From positions 124,001 through 188,000 of the forward strand of contig JANRJQ010000007.1 in NCBI GenBank assembly GCA_033763895.1: DNA of 64,000 nt. The letters are read 5' to 3'. The translations under genes were made by a program, and so were the position numbers. This document shows, one piece after another, positions 63,622-64,000 of this stretch. The DNA is from Chloroherpetonaceae bacterium. Lineage in GTDB: Bacteria; Bacteroidota; Chlorobiia; Chlorobiales; Thermochlorobacteraceae. The notes beneath the pieces are model-generated. The model was not told where the DNA came from. It searched no databases and was given only the letters and a program-made list of their open reading frames with translations. Each line of letters begins with the position of its first letter. Position 1 is the first letter of the stretch.

Positions 63622-64000
63622 TTCTATTTATTTTTAGCTTTAGTCCTACTTCAGAAATATGTAAAAAAGGGCCTATGCAATTATTATCTTATTTAGGAAA
63701 ACTGCAAAAATTGAATAAAACCTATAAATTCAATTTATAAATCCGCATCTACACCAAAATTTTTCCCCTATGTGTTTAAAGTCCCGAATAACTATGCACA
63801 TTTTATAAACCATCGTTTATTGAATAGGTAGCAATTATAGTGTATATATTCAGAATATATTCCCAAGACTATCTTAGGAGAATTGAATTCAAAACTTATA
63901 TTTTAAAGAGAAGATCCATTTAGTTTATTTTTTTTCGTTAGTAAGTATCTCCTTTTCGTTTTGTTTCTTGTTTATTCTTGTTCTGCTCCATATTCTCAAC

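Noticed and set aside
63930-64000. Possible start of a plus-strand lipoprotein (LLFVLFLVYSCSAPYSQ)
   Set aside because: The frame has no start codon before an upstream stop and is cut by the window end; too little to call.

Overview
The window looks like a chromosomal segment of a phototrophic member of the Chlorobiota close to Chloroherpeton/Thermochlorobacter, not a classical obligate Chlorobium. The evidence is a [2Fe-2S] chlorosome-envelope protein of the CsmI/J/X type (4741-5466), a BchH-type magnesium-chelatase fragment (16774-18219), and several proteins with the type IX secretion (T9SS) C-terminal sorting signal found in Bacteroidota and gliding Chlorobiota. The taxonomic placement is inference; no rRNA gene is present.

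Region 1 (1-29.4 kb) is ordinary core and envelope gene content: glutamine synthetase (cut by the window start), ribD, a lipoate-ligase-like protein, the chlorosome protein, sdhB/frdB and alanine dehydrogenase. A four-gene minus-strand operon (15422-7718) encodes a periplasmic adaptor, an RND pump fused to its TolC-like outer-membrane partner, and a LytS/LytTR two-component system. Next come an orphan ABC ATPase, the half-length BchH and a Wzi-like capsule barrel protein. A second minus-strand operon (27202-21888) carries a hisC-like gene, a LolC/E-like permease, methylmalonyl-CoA mutase and a second hisC. An SLBB polysaccharide-export protein closes this region.

Region 2 (29.6-50.9 kb) is the unusual part. 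Twelve copies of a conserved ~145-bp segment, all on the minus strand, encode the RHS repeat-associated core (contains ARLYNTDFNRFYALDP...QQFSPYAFCGNSP), but no YD-repeat parent gene is present. Four copies lead into different C-terminal toxin domains with a downstream candidate immunity gene. Six copies instead abut complete or damaged type II toxin-antitoxin loci (DUF433/DUF5615, VapBC twice, HigBA, RelBE-like, MazEF-like), and one more RelBE-like locus lies inside the array. Two copies run into remnants of a T9SS sorting domain, so the region reads as two sub-arrays (29.6-34.4 and 42.1-50.9 kb). They are separated by a 2071-residue FG-GAP/TIG T9SS surface protein and a membrane-anchored protein. 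Many cassette proteins carry exactly one inactivating lesion (in-frame stop, 31-bp tandem duplication or homopolymer frameshift) while the rest of the reading frame remains readable.

Region 3 (51.2-64 kb) returns to envelope and housekeeping genes: an HU-like/DUF4469 protein, two secreted proteins (one with a PKD domain), an SGNH hydrolase lipoprotein, a TonB-dependent receptor, tRNA-Pro(CGG), rsmD-coaD, a PhoD-like phosphatase with a T9SS tail, and a 103-residue lipoprotein consisting almost only of a T9SS tail. Inverted repeats followed by T-runs mark most transcription-unit ends. I saw no transposase, integrase, CRISPR array, phage gene or rRNA.
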